Shown here: piece by piece, positions 7,938 through 18,500 of the stretch | Layout: every line of letters starts with the position of its first letter | How positions within the stretch are numbered: the stretch's first letter is position 1 | Assembly (NCBI RefSeq): GCF_000423365.1 | Contig: NZ_AUHV01000005.1 | Span: forward strand, 459,702 to 523,701 | Reading direction: 5' to 3' | Length of the DNA stretch: 64,000 nt | Source of the DNA: Maritalea myrionectae DSM 19524 | GTDB lineage: Bacteria; Pseudomonadota; Alphaproteobacteria; Rhizobiales; Devosiaceae | Translations under genes and position numbers: made by a program | Notes under the pieces: model-generated | The model's input: the letters and a program-made list of their open reading frames with translations, nothing else | Database searches by the model: none | What the model was told of the DNA's origin: nothing

Positions 7938-9248
7938 ATGTCAGCAAAAAGCAATACCGCCGGATTAGACGTTCGGCGGGCAGCGGCGCAGCGCCTACAA
8001 TTGGTTTTGACCGGTGCGCCGTTTATTCCGTTTGGTGCCGACGATTTTGAAGATGGGCGCGAGCGGGCGCTAGCCAATCGGTTGGTGACCACTGCGTTGC
8101 GCCGACATGGCCAAATCAATCAGGTTTTGGTCAGTGTGTTGGATAAGGGCATGCCAAAGCGGGCCGGCCTTTTTGAGCCAGCCATGCGCATTGGCATTGC
8201 TCAATTGCTGTTTATGCCCGAGCAGGGTGCTCATGCGGCGTTGCATTTGGCGGTGGAAACCATCAAACGTGATCGCCGCGCCTCGCGTTTTGCAAAGCTG
8301 GCCAATGCGGCCTTGCGCTCGGTGCAACGACAGGCTGATGATTGGCCATTGCGGGTGCAAGATTTGGTGCCTGAATGGATGTTTAAGCGCTGGACCAAGC
8401 AATATGGTGAGACGCAAGCGCATAAAATGGCGGAACTGCTATTGGCGCAGCCGCCACTTGATCTGGTGTTCAAATCGGGCGTGGAACCGCAGACGGGGGC
8501 CAACGGATTTGACGGCCTTGCGGCACTGTTGCCCCAAAGTTTCCGCTTGGCGACGCGGGATGCCAGTGTTGCCGATTTGCCCGACTATGCCGATGGTCAA
8601 TGGTGGGTGCAGGATTTAAGTTCAACATTGCCCGCGCGACTTGCCGGGTCGCTGGTTGGCAAGAAGGTGCTGGACTTATGTGCGGCGCCTGGCGGCAAGA
8701 CGGCCCAATTGTGCGATATGGGCGGGCTTGTGACGGCTGTGGAAATTGAACCAGATCGGTTGTCACGGTTGAAAGAAAATTTGGAACGTTTGAACTTCCA
8801 CGCTGAAATGCTTGAAGCGGATGCGACACAGTTGGACGGCTTGGATGAGTTTGATGTGGTCATGCTCGATGCACCGTGCAGCGCCACAGGTACGTTTCGC
8901 CGGCATCCAGAAGTGCTATGGCATCGCAAAGAAAGCGATTTTGCACATCGGGCTGCTTTACAGTCCGAAATGTTGGGGTCTGCGGCAAAAAAAGTGGCCA
9001 AAGGTGGTCAACTGATATACTGCACCTGTTCGTTGGAGCCTGAAGAGGGCGAGAATCAGATTGAGCAGTTTTTGAAACAGCATAGTGAATTTGCGCTGGC
9101 ACCTATTAAAAGCGACGAGCTCGCAGGGTGGGCAGGGCCGATTGATTTAAATGGCTATGTGCGTGCATTGCCGTGTGTCGAACTGCCAAATGGCTGCACT
9201 GGCGGCACGGATGGTTTCTTCGCAGCACGTTTGCAGCGTGTGGCATAA
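7938..9248 (+). CDS. rsmB: 16S rRNA cytosine-C5 methyltransferase (RsmB/Sun family)
   Basis: A 436-residue enzyme that methylates C967 of 16S rRNA with SAM (inferred from family). It has an N-terminal NusB-like helical RNA-binding domain (about residues 10-150, including AMRIGIAQLLF) and a C-terminal Rossmann methyltransferase domain. That domain carries the SAM motif VLDLCAAPGGKTAQL (~244), the DAPCSATGTFRRHPEVLW motif (~311) with the release cysteine, and the catalytic-cysteine motif YCTCSLEPEEGENQ (~361). Length and motif order are normal. It lies between htpX (6 nt) and the heparinase-like gene in one apparent transcript. Confidence 0.95.
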   Translation: MSAKSNTAGLDVRRAAAQRLQLVLTGAPFIPFGADDFEDGRERALANRLVTTALRRHGQINQVLVSVLDKGMPKRAGLFEPAMRIGIAQLLFMPEQGAHAALHLAVETIKRDRRASRFAKLANAALRSVQRQADDWPLRVQDLVPEWMFKRWTKQYGETQAHKMAELLLAQPPLDLVFKSGVEPQTGANGFDGLAALLPQSFRLATRDASVADLPDYADGQWWVQDLSSTLPARLAGSLVGKKVLDLCAAPGGKTAQLCDMGGLVTAVEIEPDRLSRLKENLERLNFHAEMLEADATQLDGLDEFDVVMLDAPCSATGTFRRHPEVLWHRKESDFAHRAALQSEMLGSAAKKVAKGGQLIYCTCSLEPEEGENQIEQFLKQHSEFALAPIKSDELAGWAGPIDLNGYVRALPCVELPNGCTGGTDGFFAARLQRVA

Positions 9249-9295
9249 TCGCGCCGATTTTTTAAAAATTGTTCGAAATGCATTTAAGGGGTCCA

Positions 9296-11008
9296 TTGGA
9301 TGGGCCGCAAATGCTATCCTATCACCATAGAGTAAAGTTCGGGGTTTTCGATTTGGTCATTGCGGCGGGGCAAATTTCGAAGCGTATATATACGGCTGTG
9401 ATGGATTCGTTCGTCACCAGCCCGCTATTTCGGTGGACATGGGCCAACGACCATATTGGCGTGGTTTCATCCAAGTTTGTGGAAGTGCGGGCGGCCGATC
9501 ATTTCAGCATCAAAGACATGATGGCCGGTCGTTATGTGCTGGGCAATAAGCATGTAGACACGCAGGGCATTAGCCCCTTTGCGGTGGAACATGCATCGCC
9601 GAAATGGTCTGACGAATTGCACCGCTTTTCTTGGCTTTATCATTTTGCGGCGGCGCGGGACGAGGGCGAAAAGCGCTTCGCCATGACTTTGGCGTTGGAC
9701 TGGGTGGCCCGATATGGTGCTTTTGATCCCATGGTTTGGGGGCGCGAAACCACTGCCCAACGGGTGATCAACTGGATCAAGCATTTCGATGTGTTGACCT
9801 ATGGCGCAAATGAGAGCCAGCGGGATGCCATTGTGCAATCCTTATCGCGCCAGATCCAATCGCTTGAGATGCGCCAGAATTTTGAACTGCATCCCCATAT
9901 TCAGGCCTTGATCCAAATGGCCCTGCTGGGCGCAGCCATTTCCTTGGGGCGCGACACCAAAGATGTTCACGAACGCATTAGCCGCCTTAATCAAACGCTG
10001 GACGCCCAACTTAGTGATTTTGGCATGCATTTGTCACGGTCAGGAGCGGTTCATTTCAATTTGTTGTTGAACCTGGTGAGTTTGCGCCAGGGCTTGGCAA
10101 CTTTTTCCCCGGATGGCGCCAAGAAATTTATCGCCATCACGCGCAAAATGTATGCAGCGCTTGGCGGTTTAACCTTGAGCAATGGCGATCTGGCTTATTT
10201 CAACATGACGGGTCAAATCCCGCATGAAGACAGTTTGGCGCTTGCGGCGCGGAGTGCCACTAAAGCTGTTTTTGGCGAATCGCGCATGTTGGCCGGTTAT
10301 GGCGTTTTGTTGGGTGATGAATCGAAGCTGATCGCAGATAGCGGCAAGCGGCCACCCGCGAATATGAATGATTTTATGATGGCGGGCGCGGGCAGCTTTG
10401 AATATTCCCACCGCAATGATTTGATCGTCGGCAATTGTGGCCCCGGTGATGCTGATTTGGGGGGCGATGCGCAATTGTTTAGCCTGCCTGCCGCGCACTC
10501 CGCGTTGGAGTTGGATTATCAGGGCACCCCGCCTATCAGCACGAAGAAACTTATTGATCATTTTATTGCTGCCAATGGCGAAGGGCCGATGCGGTTGGAC
10601 AGCGCTGAAAACAGCCTGATTTTTGATAATAACGGCTATGAAGCGATCACGGGTGTGCAGCACAAGCGGGTTTTGACCGTGTTGCCAAATCACGGCGATG
10701 CGTTGGTGGGGCAGGATATTTTGACCTGTGATTTGTCGCACAATAATGCGCCGGATCAATTTTTGCTGCGATTCCATTTGGGCTTGGGCGTGGAAGCGCA
10801 GTTTAATGATGCAGAAAACATGATTGAGCTGACATTGCGGTCAAAGTCGAAATGGCTGTTTTTGTTTGAAGGCGCGTCAGCCATGATTGAAGACAGTGCG
10901 CGCCAAAATTTACGTACTGGGTTGGCACCAATTCAACAAATTGTGCTCTATGGCACCGTGCAGCCGAATATCGATGTGGCATGGTCTTTTGTGCCCGAAG
11001 GGCAATAA
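9296..11008 (+). CDS. Heparinase II/III family protein
   Basis: A protein of about 570 residues resembling the alphaproteobacterial heparinase II/III-like family encoded between rsmB and purH. The N-terminal helical region (TSPLFRWTWANDH, ...RYGAFDPMVWGRETTAQRVINWIKH) corresponds to an alpha/alpha toroid. The central G-A-G-S-F-E-Y-S-H-R-N-D-L-I-V-G-N-C-G-P and later ANGEGP...NNGYEAITGVQHKRVL belong to the beta-sandwich half. The family cleaves acidic polysaccharides, but the substrate of this branch is unknown and no signal peptide is evident. The start is uncertain: TTG 9296 has AAGGGG 4 nt upstream, ATG 9311 lacks a Shine-Dalgarno, and the frame is open to TTG 9269. Confidence 0.82.
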   Translation: MDGPQMLSYHHRVKFGVFDLVIAAGQISKRIYTAVMDSFVTSPLFRWTWANDHIGVVSSKFVEVRAADHFSIKDMMAGRYVLGNKHVDTQGISPFAVEHASPKWSDELHRFSWLYHFAAARDEGEKRFAMTLALDWVARYGAFDPMVWGRETTAQRVINWIKHFDVLTYGANESQRDAIVQSLSRQIQSLEMRQNFELHPHIQALIQMALLGAAISLGRDTKDVHERISRLNQTLDAQLSDFGMHLSRSGAVHFNLLLNLVSLRQGLATFSPDGAKKFIAITRKMYAALGGLTLSNGDLAYFNMTGQIPHEDSLALAARSATKAVFGESRMLAGYGVLLGDESKLIADSGKRPPANMNDFMMAGAGSFEYSHRNDLIVGNCGPGDADLGGDAQLFSLPAAHSALELDYQGTPPISTKKLIDHFIAANGEGPMRLDSAENSLIFDNNGYEAITGVQHKRVLTVLPNHGDALVGQDILTCDLSHNNAPDQFLLRFHLGLGVEAQFNDAENMIELTLRSKSKWLFLFEGASAMIEDSARQNLRTGLAPIQQIVLYGTVQPNIDVAWSFVPEGQ

Positions 11009-11165
11009 TTGGTGTGTTTGGCGGGTCGTTTTTTGAAAATGGCCGAAAATGGTTTTAAATTAGCCCAGACCGTGCTAGCGAAATCCTGAATTTTGAGGCG
11101 TTGCGCCATCGGCGGCGATGCCAATTCTGACCACGCGCACAAGATTGGGGGTCGAAAAAGTGACC

Positions 11166-12734
11166 ATGAAACGCGCCTTACTTTCTGTTTCCGACAAAAC
11201 TGGTATTGCTGAATTTGCCCGCGGGCTTGTGGCTCAAGGCATTGAGCTGATTTCAACTGGCGGCACTCGCAAATTGTTGGAAGAGGAGCAAATCCCGGTT
11301 ATCGACATTGCTGAGTTGACCGGGTTCCCCGAAATGATGGACGGACGTGTGAAAACGCTTCACCCGAAAGTTCATGGTGGCCTGTTGGGGCGTCGGGATA
11401 ACGACAATCACAAAAGTGCGATGCGCATTCACCAGATCTCCCCGATCGATTTGGTGGTGGTCAATCTTTACCCCTTTGCGGAAACCGTAAAGTCGGGCGC
11501 GGATTACGAGACGGTCATTGAGAATATCGATATTGGTGGCCCCGCGATGATCCGCTCTGCCGCGAAAAACCATGCGTTTGTGACGGTCGTGGTTGATCCT
11601 ACCGATTATGACGATGTGTTGGATCAAATCAGCTCTACTGAAGGCATGAATTTGGCCACCCGTAAAAAGCTTGCCGCTAAAGCTTATGCGCGCACGGCCG
11701 CCTATGATTCAGCAATTTCCAATTGGTTCGCCAAGGTGCTGGAAAATGACGACATGGCCTATCGCAGTTTTGCAGGCAAGCTCGATCAGGTGATGCGCTA
11801 TGGTGAAAACCCGCATCAGTGGGCCGCGTTTTATAAAGATGGTTCTGACCGGTGTGGTGTGGCCAGTGCCGAGCAGGTGCAAGGCAAAGCACTTTCTTAC
11901 AACAATATCAATGATACGGATGCGGCGTTTGAGCTGGTGTCTGAGTTTGATCCGAAAGTGAGTGCCGCGGTTGCGATCATCAAGCATGCCAACCCTTGCG
12001 GTGTCGGTTTGGGCGGCGATTTGTCCGAAGCTTACGATAAGGCTTTGGCCTGCGATCCGGTGTCGGCCTTTGGTGGCATTGTGGCGCTGAACAAAGAGAT
12101 CGATGAAGACGTCGCGAAAAAGATCATTGAGGTGTTTACCGAGGTGATTATTGCGCCATCGGCTACGCCGCAGGCTTTGGCGATCTTTGAAAAGAAAAAG
12201 AATTTGCGCTTGTTGTTGACGGGCGGCTTGGCTGACGTGAAGGCCGAAGGTTTGACCGTCAAATCTGTCTCAGGCGGTATGCTGGTGCAATCGCGCGACA
12301 ATAAAAACGTGCTTGATTGCGATATGAAGATTGTGACGAAACGCAAACCGACAGACGCCGAAATGGCTGATTTGAAGGTCGCGGCGATTGTGGCCAAGCA
12401 TGTGAAATCCAACGCGATTATTTATGCTAAGGACGGCGCAACAGTGGGCATCGGTGCGGGCCAAATGAGCCGTGTTGATTCGGCGCGGATTGCACACCGT
12501 AAATCCAAGGATGCGGCCAAAGCGCTGAAAATCAAAGGTGCCCTGACCAAAGATTCAGTTGTCGCCTCAGATGCATTTTTCCCGTTTGCTGATGGCTTGC
12601 TGTCAGCTGTGGAAGCGGGCGCCACGGCAGTGATTCAGCCAGGTGGTTCCATCCGTGATGATGAAGTGATTGCAGCTGCGGATGCAGCAGGCATCGCCAT
12701 GGTCTTTACGGGTATGCGCCACTTCCGGCACTAG
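11166..12734 (+). CDS. purH: Bifunctional AICAR transformylase / IMP cyclohydrolase
   Basis: Catalyses the last two steps of IMP synthesis. Its 522 residues contain the N-terminal MGS-like cyclohydrolase domain ([49 protein letters not shown]) and the C-terminal transformylase domain ([13 protein letters not shown] [25 protein letters not shown] with the catalytic [15 protein letters not shown] and [10 protein letters not shown]...IQPGGSIRD). The frame is open from 11118, but ATG 11166 gives the standard [11 protein letters not shown] start. It follows the heparinase-like gene after 157 nt without a visible terminator and is closed by a strong hairpin. Confidence 0.97.
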   Translation: MKRALLSVSDKTGIAEFARGLVAQGIELISTGGTRKLLEEEQIPVIDIAELTGFPEMMDGRVKTLHPKVHGGLLGRRDNDNHKSAMRIHQISPIDLVVVNLYPFAETVKSGADYETVIENIDIGGPAMIRSAAKNHAFVTVVVDPTDYDDVLDQISSTEGMNLATRKKLAAKAYARTAAYDSAISNWFAKVLENDDMAYRSFAGKLDQVMRYGENPHQWAAFYKDGSDRCGVASAEQVQGKALSYNNINDTDAAFELVSEFDPKVSAAVAIIKHANPCGVGLGGDLSEAYDKALACDPVSAFGGIVALNKEIDEDVAKKIIEVFTEVIIAPSATPQALAIFEKKKNLRLLLTGGLADVKAEGLTVKSVSGGMLVQSRDNKNVLDCDMKIVTKRKPTDAEMADLKVAAIVAKHVKSNAIIYAKDGATVGIGAGQMSRVDSARIAHRKSKDAAKALKIKGALTKDSVVASDAFFPFADGLLSAVEAGATAVIQPGGSIRDDEVIAAADAAGIAMVFTGMRHFRH

Positions 12735-12756
12735 GTGCTCGGCTAGATAGATATAG

Positions 12757-12783
12757 ATGGCGGCACATTGTTTGTGCCGCCAT
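12757..12783 (+). terminator. Hairpin terminator after purH
   Basis: A perfect 11-bp stem (ATGGCGGCACA at 12757-12767 with its complement at 12773-12783) around a 5-nt loop, followed by the T-rich TCGTTTGTTG. It separates purH from the convergent minus-strand gene. Confidence 0.8.
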
Positions 12784-12842
12784 TCGTTTGTTGCACACGC
12801 GATCCCAGTCACACTGACCAACTGCTCAGGAGTGCGCGAAAA

Positions 12843-13391
12843 TCAAGGCCGGTATTCAATTGGCTGGTTTGTACAATCAAAATCGATGGCCAGCTCGTCG
12901 GCCAGATTGCGGGCAATTTCATTGGCATTGCTATATTTGCGGGCATCGACGTGCGCCACTTGGCAGGTTGCGCCCTGTTCGATCTTGGTGACCACTAAGG
13001 TTTGGCCCTCAGGGCCGCCTTCATTGTCGGTGTAATAGCGCAAGATGGTGGCATAAGGCCGCCAATCGCCGGTGCGGTTGGTGATGCGCCACTCGATTTT
13101 GGCGCCGATCGTGTTGAATTGGGGCAGCGTTTGTTGTGCGGCCACTTCATTGACCGCATTGAGGCCATAGCTGACGAAAAAACGCAGATCGCCTTCGGCA
13201 ATCATAACCGGGATGCCGCGCCAGCCGGGGCAGGCGAAGGTGGCGCCAAAATCATCTGCATTGATGATGGTGCACTCGTTCAGGTCTGTATCGGTGTAGG
13301 CCACATCAATATCAGCGGCCAACGCGCTGCCAGCTAGAGTGAGCCCGCAGAGGGCAGAAAGGGCCACACCCCACAATCGTTTTCGCGCCAT
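12843..13391 (-). CDS. Secreted protein of unknown function
   Basis: A 182-residue protein with a clear Sec signal peptide (MARKRLWGVALSALCGLTL, cleavage after AGSALA). The mature part has four cysteines (NECTII, FACPGW, GATCQV, DFDCTN), which may form two disulfides in the periplasm, and a conserved-looking RYYTDNEGGPEGQTLVVTKI segment. I do not recognise the family. ATG 13391 is chosen over the longer open frame because GGAGGAAAT lies just upstream and the signal peptide then starts correctly. It faces purH and diverges from ppa, so it is probably a single-gene unit. Confidence 0.75.
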   Translation of the reverse strand: MARKRLWGVALSALCGLTLAGSALAADIDVAYTDTDLNECTIINADDFGATFACPGWRGIPVMIAEGDLRFFVSYGLNAVNEVAAQQTLPQFNTIGAKIEWRITNRTGDWRPYATILRYYTDNEGGPEGQTLVVTKIEQGATCQVAHVDARKYSNANEIARNLADELAIDFDCTNQPIEYRP

Positions 13392-13505
13392 TATTTCCTC
13401 CAAAATATCGTCAAAGCACTTGTGTGCGCTGATTATGGCTTGCAATCACGGCGAGGGCTAGGCATTAGTGCAGGCAAAGTTTCAATATGACCAATGGAGA
13501 CCGTG

Positions 13506-14039
13506 ATGGACTTGAACGCAATTGGAGCGGGCAAAAACCCACCTGAAGAAATCAATGTGGTGATTGAAGTGCCTGTTGGTGGCGAGCCAATCAAATATGA
13601 ATTTGAGAAAGAGAGCGGTGCGATTTTTGTTGATCGCTTTTTGCACACGCCAATGCGCTATCCGGGCAATTATGGTTTTGTGCCCAACACGTTGTGTGGT
13701 GATGGTGACCCGCTGGATGTTGTGGTGATGAACTCCCGTCCGATTATGCCTGGTGCGGTGATCAAATGTCGTCCAATCGGCGTGTTGATCATGGAAGATG
13801 ATGGCGGCATGGACGAAAAACTGCTCGCCTTGCCGATTTCAAAGCTCACCAAATCCTATGAGCATATCAAAGACATTTCCGATATGCCTGAGATTGAAGT
13901 GCAAAAAGTTGAACATTTTTTCACGCACTACAAAGACCTTGAGCCAGGTAAATGGGCCAAGATTGAAGGCATTAAGGGCATTGAAGAGGCCCGCAAAGTG
14001 ATCATGGATTCAGTGGCACTGGCGAAAAAAGAAGGCTAA
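13506..14039 (+). CDS. ppa: Inorganic pyrophosphatase
   Basis: A family I soluble pyrophosphatase that hydrolyses PPi and so drives biosynthetic reactions. Its 177 residues carry the usual features: GKNPPEEINVVIEVPVGG, KYEFEKESGAI, RYPGNYGFVPNTLCGDGDPLDVVV with the metal-binding aspartates, EDDGGMDEKLLALP, and HFFTHYKDLEPGKW. ATG 13506 is preferred over 13494: it gives the standard start M-D-L-N-A-I-G-A-G-K-N-P-P and has GGAGA upstream. Single gene, followed by a strong terminator. Confidence 0.97.
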   Translation: MDLNAIGAGKNPPEEINVVIEVPVGGEPIKYEFEKESGAIFVDRFLHTPMRYPGNYGFVPNTLCGDGDPLDVVVMNSRPIMPGAVIKCRPIGVLIMEDDGGMDEKLLALPISKLTKSYEHIKDISDMPEIEVQKVEHFFTHYKDLEPGKWAKIEGIKGIEEARKVIMDSVALAKKEG

Positions 14040-14064
14040 GGCCTTTTCGCTGTTTTTTGATGAG

Positions 14065-14092
14065 AAGGCGGGCTTTGGGGCCCGCCTTTTTT
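14065..14092 (+). terminator. Intrinsic terminator after ppa
   Basis: AAGGCGGGC (14065-14073) pairs with GCCCGCCTT (14080-14088) across a 6-nt loop, followed by TTTT. A textbook rho-independent terminator. Confidence 0.9.
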
Positions 14093-14216
14093 GTTGGGTA
14101 GAGTTGCTCGGCAGTGGCACTTTTTCTTGCCGCCACCGGTCGCTTCGCTCCCGTCCCCGGCACCCCCGCCGATTGGTGCGTCCGCGCAAGTAATGTGCTC
14201 GAGAGCGAAAATAAGC

Positions 14217-15572
14217 CTATTTTCTTGTCACGAAAATGAGGCCCACGGCGCCCATGGCAAAGAGCGCGATGATCGGGGTGATGCCGACTTGTTGCGATTG
14301 GCTCAGGCTGGTCATAACCCCCACGCTCAAAGGAGCGATAAAACTTGTCGCGCGCCCGGTGAGGGCGAAAAGCCCAAACGCCTCTGCCACTTCTGTTTTT
14401 GGCACCTGCCGGATCAGCAATGTGCGCGATGCAGCCTGCAACGCGCCGCCTGCTGCGCCAATAAGTGCGCCTGCTATGTAGAAGATGAGCAATGGGGTGG
14501 AGCTGCCGTCCTCAAGGGGCAAGATGAAGAACGCTGTTTTTGTTGTTGTCGACACCACCAAAAGACAGGTCAATATCAATATATTGCAGCACAGCGTGAC
14601 GACGAATTTGGGGCCCATCTTTTTGTCAGCAAAAGCACCCGCGGTGGCGCCAAGAGCGCCAGCCGCGGCGGCAATAATGCCAAAAACACCAATTTGAATG
14701 ATGGAAAGGCCTAAGACACCGCCGGCATAAATGCCACCGAAGGCGTAAAGTCCATTCAAGCCATCGCGGTAAAACATGGACGATAATAAATAGGCAAAAT
14801 AGCTCTTGCGTTGGGGCAGGGTTTTGAGGGTGGTGCGCAATTTGAGTAGGCCGTTGCGTACGGCATTTTTCACCGGGGCGATGCGCGGTACATCGGGGGT
14901 GAACATAAACATCGGGATCACAAAGATCACATACCATATGGCGGTTAGCGGCCCAGAGGCGCGATCGCCTTCATGTGTCATTGGGTCAAGGCCAAGGATC
15001 GGTGTGAGCCCGAAAAGTGTTGTGCCTGTCTCTGGCGAGGCGGACATCAGGGCCAGCACCACAACCAAGGCCAATACACCGCCGACATAGCCAAGCGCCC
15101 AGCCAAAGCCGGACAGGAGGCCGATATTCTCGTCCTCCGCCAGATTGGCCATCATCGCATTGTTGAACACGGTGGCAAATTCAAAGCCGATAATGGCAAG
15201 AAAGACGCCGATGACGGCATAAAACACCCCGGATTCAGTGCCGGGGGCAGCGAAATACATTAAGCAACTGCCGAGTATCGCGAATATTGAAAAGAAGGCG
15301 ATGTAGGGTTTGCGTGGCCCCGTCGCGTCAGACATGGCGCCCAAAATGGGGGCCATGATGGCAATAACGAAGCCACCAATGCCAATGGCATAGCCCCACA
15401 TGGCTTGGCCATCCACAGCATTTGCGCTGAGTTTGGTGGCGAAATAGGGGGCAAAAATGAAGGTGAGGATGAGGGTGTGAAACGGCTGGGCCGCAAAATC
15501 AAACAACATCCATGCGAACTGCCCGACACGTGTTCGTGCCGGGCCTTGCTCGATATTGTGCTGTATCGCCAT
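14217..15572 (-). CDS. MFS transporter, UMF1 / Atg22-like type
   Basis: A 451-residue protein with about 12 membrane helices. The start (QFAWMLFDFAAQPFHTLI) and GAMSDATGPRKPYIAFFS, an MFS loop 2-3 motif with D and R-K, match the UMF1 group of the major facilitator superfamily (Atg22-like). Substrates of this group are poorly known; yeast Atg22 exports amino acids from the vacuole. Its ATG shares a base with the stop of the NAD-glutamate dehydrogenase gene (TAATG), so the two are translationally coupled. Transport of amino acids linked to glutamate catabolism is a reasonable guess only. Confidence 0.87.
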   Translation of the reverse strand: MAIQHNIEQGPARTRVGQFAWMLFDFAAQPFHTLILTFIFAPYFATKLSANAVDGQAMWGYAIGIGGFVIAIMAPILGAMSDATGPRKPYIAFFSIFAILGSCLMYFAAPGTESGVFYAVIGVFLAIIGFEFATVFNNAMMANLAEDENIGLLSGFGWALGYVGGVLALVVVLALMSASPETGTTLFGLTPILGLDPMTHEGDRASGPLTAIWYVIFVIPMFMFTPDVPRIAPVKNAVRNGLLKLRTTLKTLPQRKSYFAYLLSSMFYRDGLNGLYAFGGIYAGGVLGLSIIQIGVFGIIAAAAGALGATAGAFADKKMGPKFVVTLCCNILILTCLLVVSTTTKTAFFILPLEDGSSTPLLIFYIAGALIGAAGGALQAASRTLLIRQVPKTEVAEAFGLFALTGRATSFIAPLSVGVMTSLSQSQQVGITPIIALFAMGAVGLIFVTRK

Positions 15573-18500
15573 TAGCCTTTTGCCAGATCAGAGAGCAGAC
15601 CAGCCGCAACGGACAATTTTGACACGCCAAGTGTCGTGTCGGTGATGTTCTCAACCATCTCGCGGGTGCGCGAAATGTCCGCCGAACGGGCATTGTTCCA
15701 ATCGGCAAAGGCCTTTTTCATGTCATCGGCATCGAAGGCCAACACATCAAGGGTGATGTCGCGTTGGGCGCGCATCAAGTTGGCCAAGGCGCGATCGAGA
15801 GCCAGGCGGTCGTAATAGTCATGCACCGCAATGGTATCAACTTGTTCGGTGATGCGCCCCAGTTTGAAGTTTGCCAATATGGCAAAATAAGCGCGCGCTG
15901 CGTTTTCAACGCTTGTATCCGCGCGCTCGGCGATGAGCACAATTTCTGTCGCCAAAGTGAGCGCAGAAAGCTGTGCGACACGTTTCGCCAATGCACTAGG
16001 CGTCCCGCCATCTTCAAAGCCCTTGGTCTGGGTTTTGACGCTTTGAGTAATAAATTCAGGCAACAATTCATCCAGCATGTCGCGGATAATATTGATCCCT
16101 TCGGCGTAGCGTTCGACCACTTTGGACAAACCATCTTCCAAGTTGACATTGCGGATAAACCAAGCGGTTTGTTGCAGCAACAGACTGCGCAGCTCATCGT
16201 AGAGCGCCAATTGGGTTTGTCCGGACATTTTGTTGTCCAGCTCATCGATCGCGGCGTTCATATCCGTTAAGCCAAAGCTGTCGCGGGCGGCGGCGTATGC
16301 AGCGGCCACTTGTGCGGGATCAGACCCTGTAGCAGAGGCCACCCGGTGCACAAAGTCAGGCCCGCCGCGATTGATCATAGCGTTTGACAATACGGTGGCA
16401 ATCACTTCGCGCCGCAAGCGGTGGTTGGTGATGGTATCGGGATATGTTGCGGTGAGCGTTTCGGGGAAATAGCGGAACAGCTCCTTACCCAAATAAGGGT
16501 CATCCGGCACATCCGATTCCAGCAATTTGGCATAGAGGGTGTTTTTGGCGTAGGCCAAAATCACCGCCAATTCTGGTCGGGTCAGGCCGCGATTGTGACT
16601 TTCCCGCTCCATCAGATCGACATGTTTGGGCAAATATTCAACCTTGCGGTTCAATTGCCCTGCCGTTTCCAAGGATTTAATGAAATCTGCATGGTAGGGC
16701 AAATCGGCCACATCGCGTCGTTCAGCCAAGGAAATGGCCAGCGTTTGCAAATAGTTGTTGCGCAAGCATAATTCGGCTACTTCGTCGGTCATCCCGGCCA
16801 AGAAGCTGTTGCGTTTGGCCATATCGATGTCGCCATCGCGGACCAAGCTGCCCAACGCAATCTTGATGTTGACCTCAAGGTCAGATGAGTTCACCCCAGC
16901 GGAGTTGTCGATGGCATCGGTATTAATGCGTCCACCATTTTGGTCAAATTCAACCCGGGCCAATTGGGTGATGCCCAAATTCGCACCTTCGCCAATCACT
17001 TTGGCGCCGACTTCCTTGCCCGTGATGCGAATAGCGTCATTGGCGCGGTCGCCCGCGTCAGCATTGCTTTCGGTGGTGGCGCGGACATAGGTGCCGATGC
17101 CGCCGAACCAGAGCAGGTCCGCTTTTGCTTTCAATATGGACTGCATCAAATCATTGGGGCTGATTTCATTTTGTTCGACGCCCAGTGCGGCTTTGGCTTC
17201 GACCGATAAGGTGATCGACTTTGAGGAGCGGGGATAAATGCCACCACCTGCTGAAAGCTTGGATTGATCGTAATCCTGCCAAGATGACCGTCCCATTTCA
17301 AACAGCCGTTTCCGCTCGGCGTAAGAACTGGCCGGATCTGGATTTGGATCGATGAAAATATCGCGGTGATCAAATGCTGCGATCAGCTTGGTTTGGTCGG
17401 ACAAAAGCATGCCATTGCCAAACACGTCGCCGGACATGTCGCCCACGCCGACTGCGGTGAAAGGCTGGGTTTGAATGTCATGGTCCATTTCGCGGAAATG
17501 ACGCTTCACTGCTTCCCAGCCACCACGGGCGGTAATGCCCATTTTTTTGTGGTCATAGCCGACGGACCCGCCGGAGGCGAAGGCATCGCCGAGCCAGAAA
17601 TTGCGTTCTTCAGAAATGGCGTTGGCGGTGTCGGAGAAAGTTGCTGTGCCTTTATCTGCTGCCACCACAAGGTAGGGATCATCGCCATCGAGCCTATTGA
17701 CGTTTTCAGGCGGCACAATCTCATCCACATCGAGATTGTCCGTGATGTCGAGCAGGGAGCCGATAAAGATTTTATAACTCGCTGTGCCTTCGGCCATAAA
17801 TTCTTCGCGGCTTGGGTTGGTGGGCATTTGCTTGGGCACAAATCCACCCTTTGCCCCCACGGGCACGATCACCGCATTTTTAACCATTTGCGCTTTCACA
17901 AGGCCCAGCACTTCGGTGCGGAAATCTTCTGGTCTGTCGGACCAGCGCAGGCCGCCGCGAGCGATCATGCCGCCACGCAAATGCACGCCTTCAACGCGCG
18001 GGCTATAGACGAAAATTTCGCGGAAGGGACGCGGGTCAGGCAAACCCTTGACCTTGGACGCGTCGAACTTGATGGCCAGTGCCGGGCGGCGTTCGCCATT
18101 GGGGCGCTGGAAGAAGTTGGTGCGTAAGCTTGAATCAACGAGATTGACGAAACGGCGGAAAATAGTGTCGTCGTCGAGGCTGGTGATTTGCTCGAGCGTT
18201 GCGCGAATGGTCTCACGCGCTTTTTGCTCAACCAATTGCGCGTCGCCGTTAAAGTTCGGGTTGTGCCGAGCATGGAACAGATCCACGATCGCTTTGGCGG
18301 TCAGTGGGTGTTTCGACAATGTTTCCCACATATAGCGCTGGGAATAGGTGATGTCGGTTTGCTTCAAATAGCGCGACAAAGCACGGATAATAGCGATATT
18401 GTCCCACGACATTGCGGCGAATAATGCCAGTCGGTTATAGCCATCATTTTCGGCTTCTTTATACCAGACCGCTTTGATCGCCCGCTCAATGTTGGCCGCG

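Noticed and set aside
17366..18127. A 253-codon plus-strand open frame inside the NAD-glutamate dehydrogenase gene.
   Set aside because: Antisense to a conserved catalytic region; composition is typical of a shadow frame.
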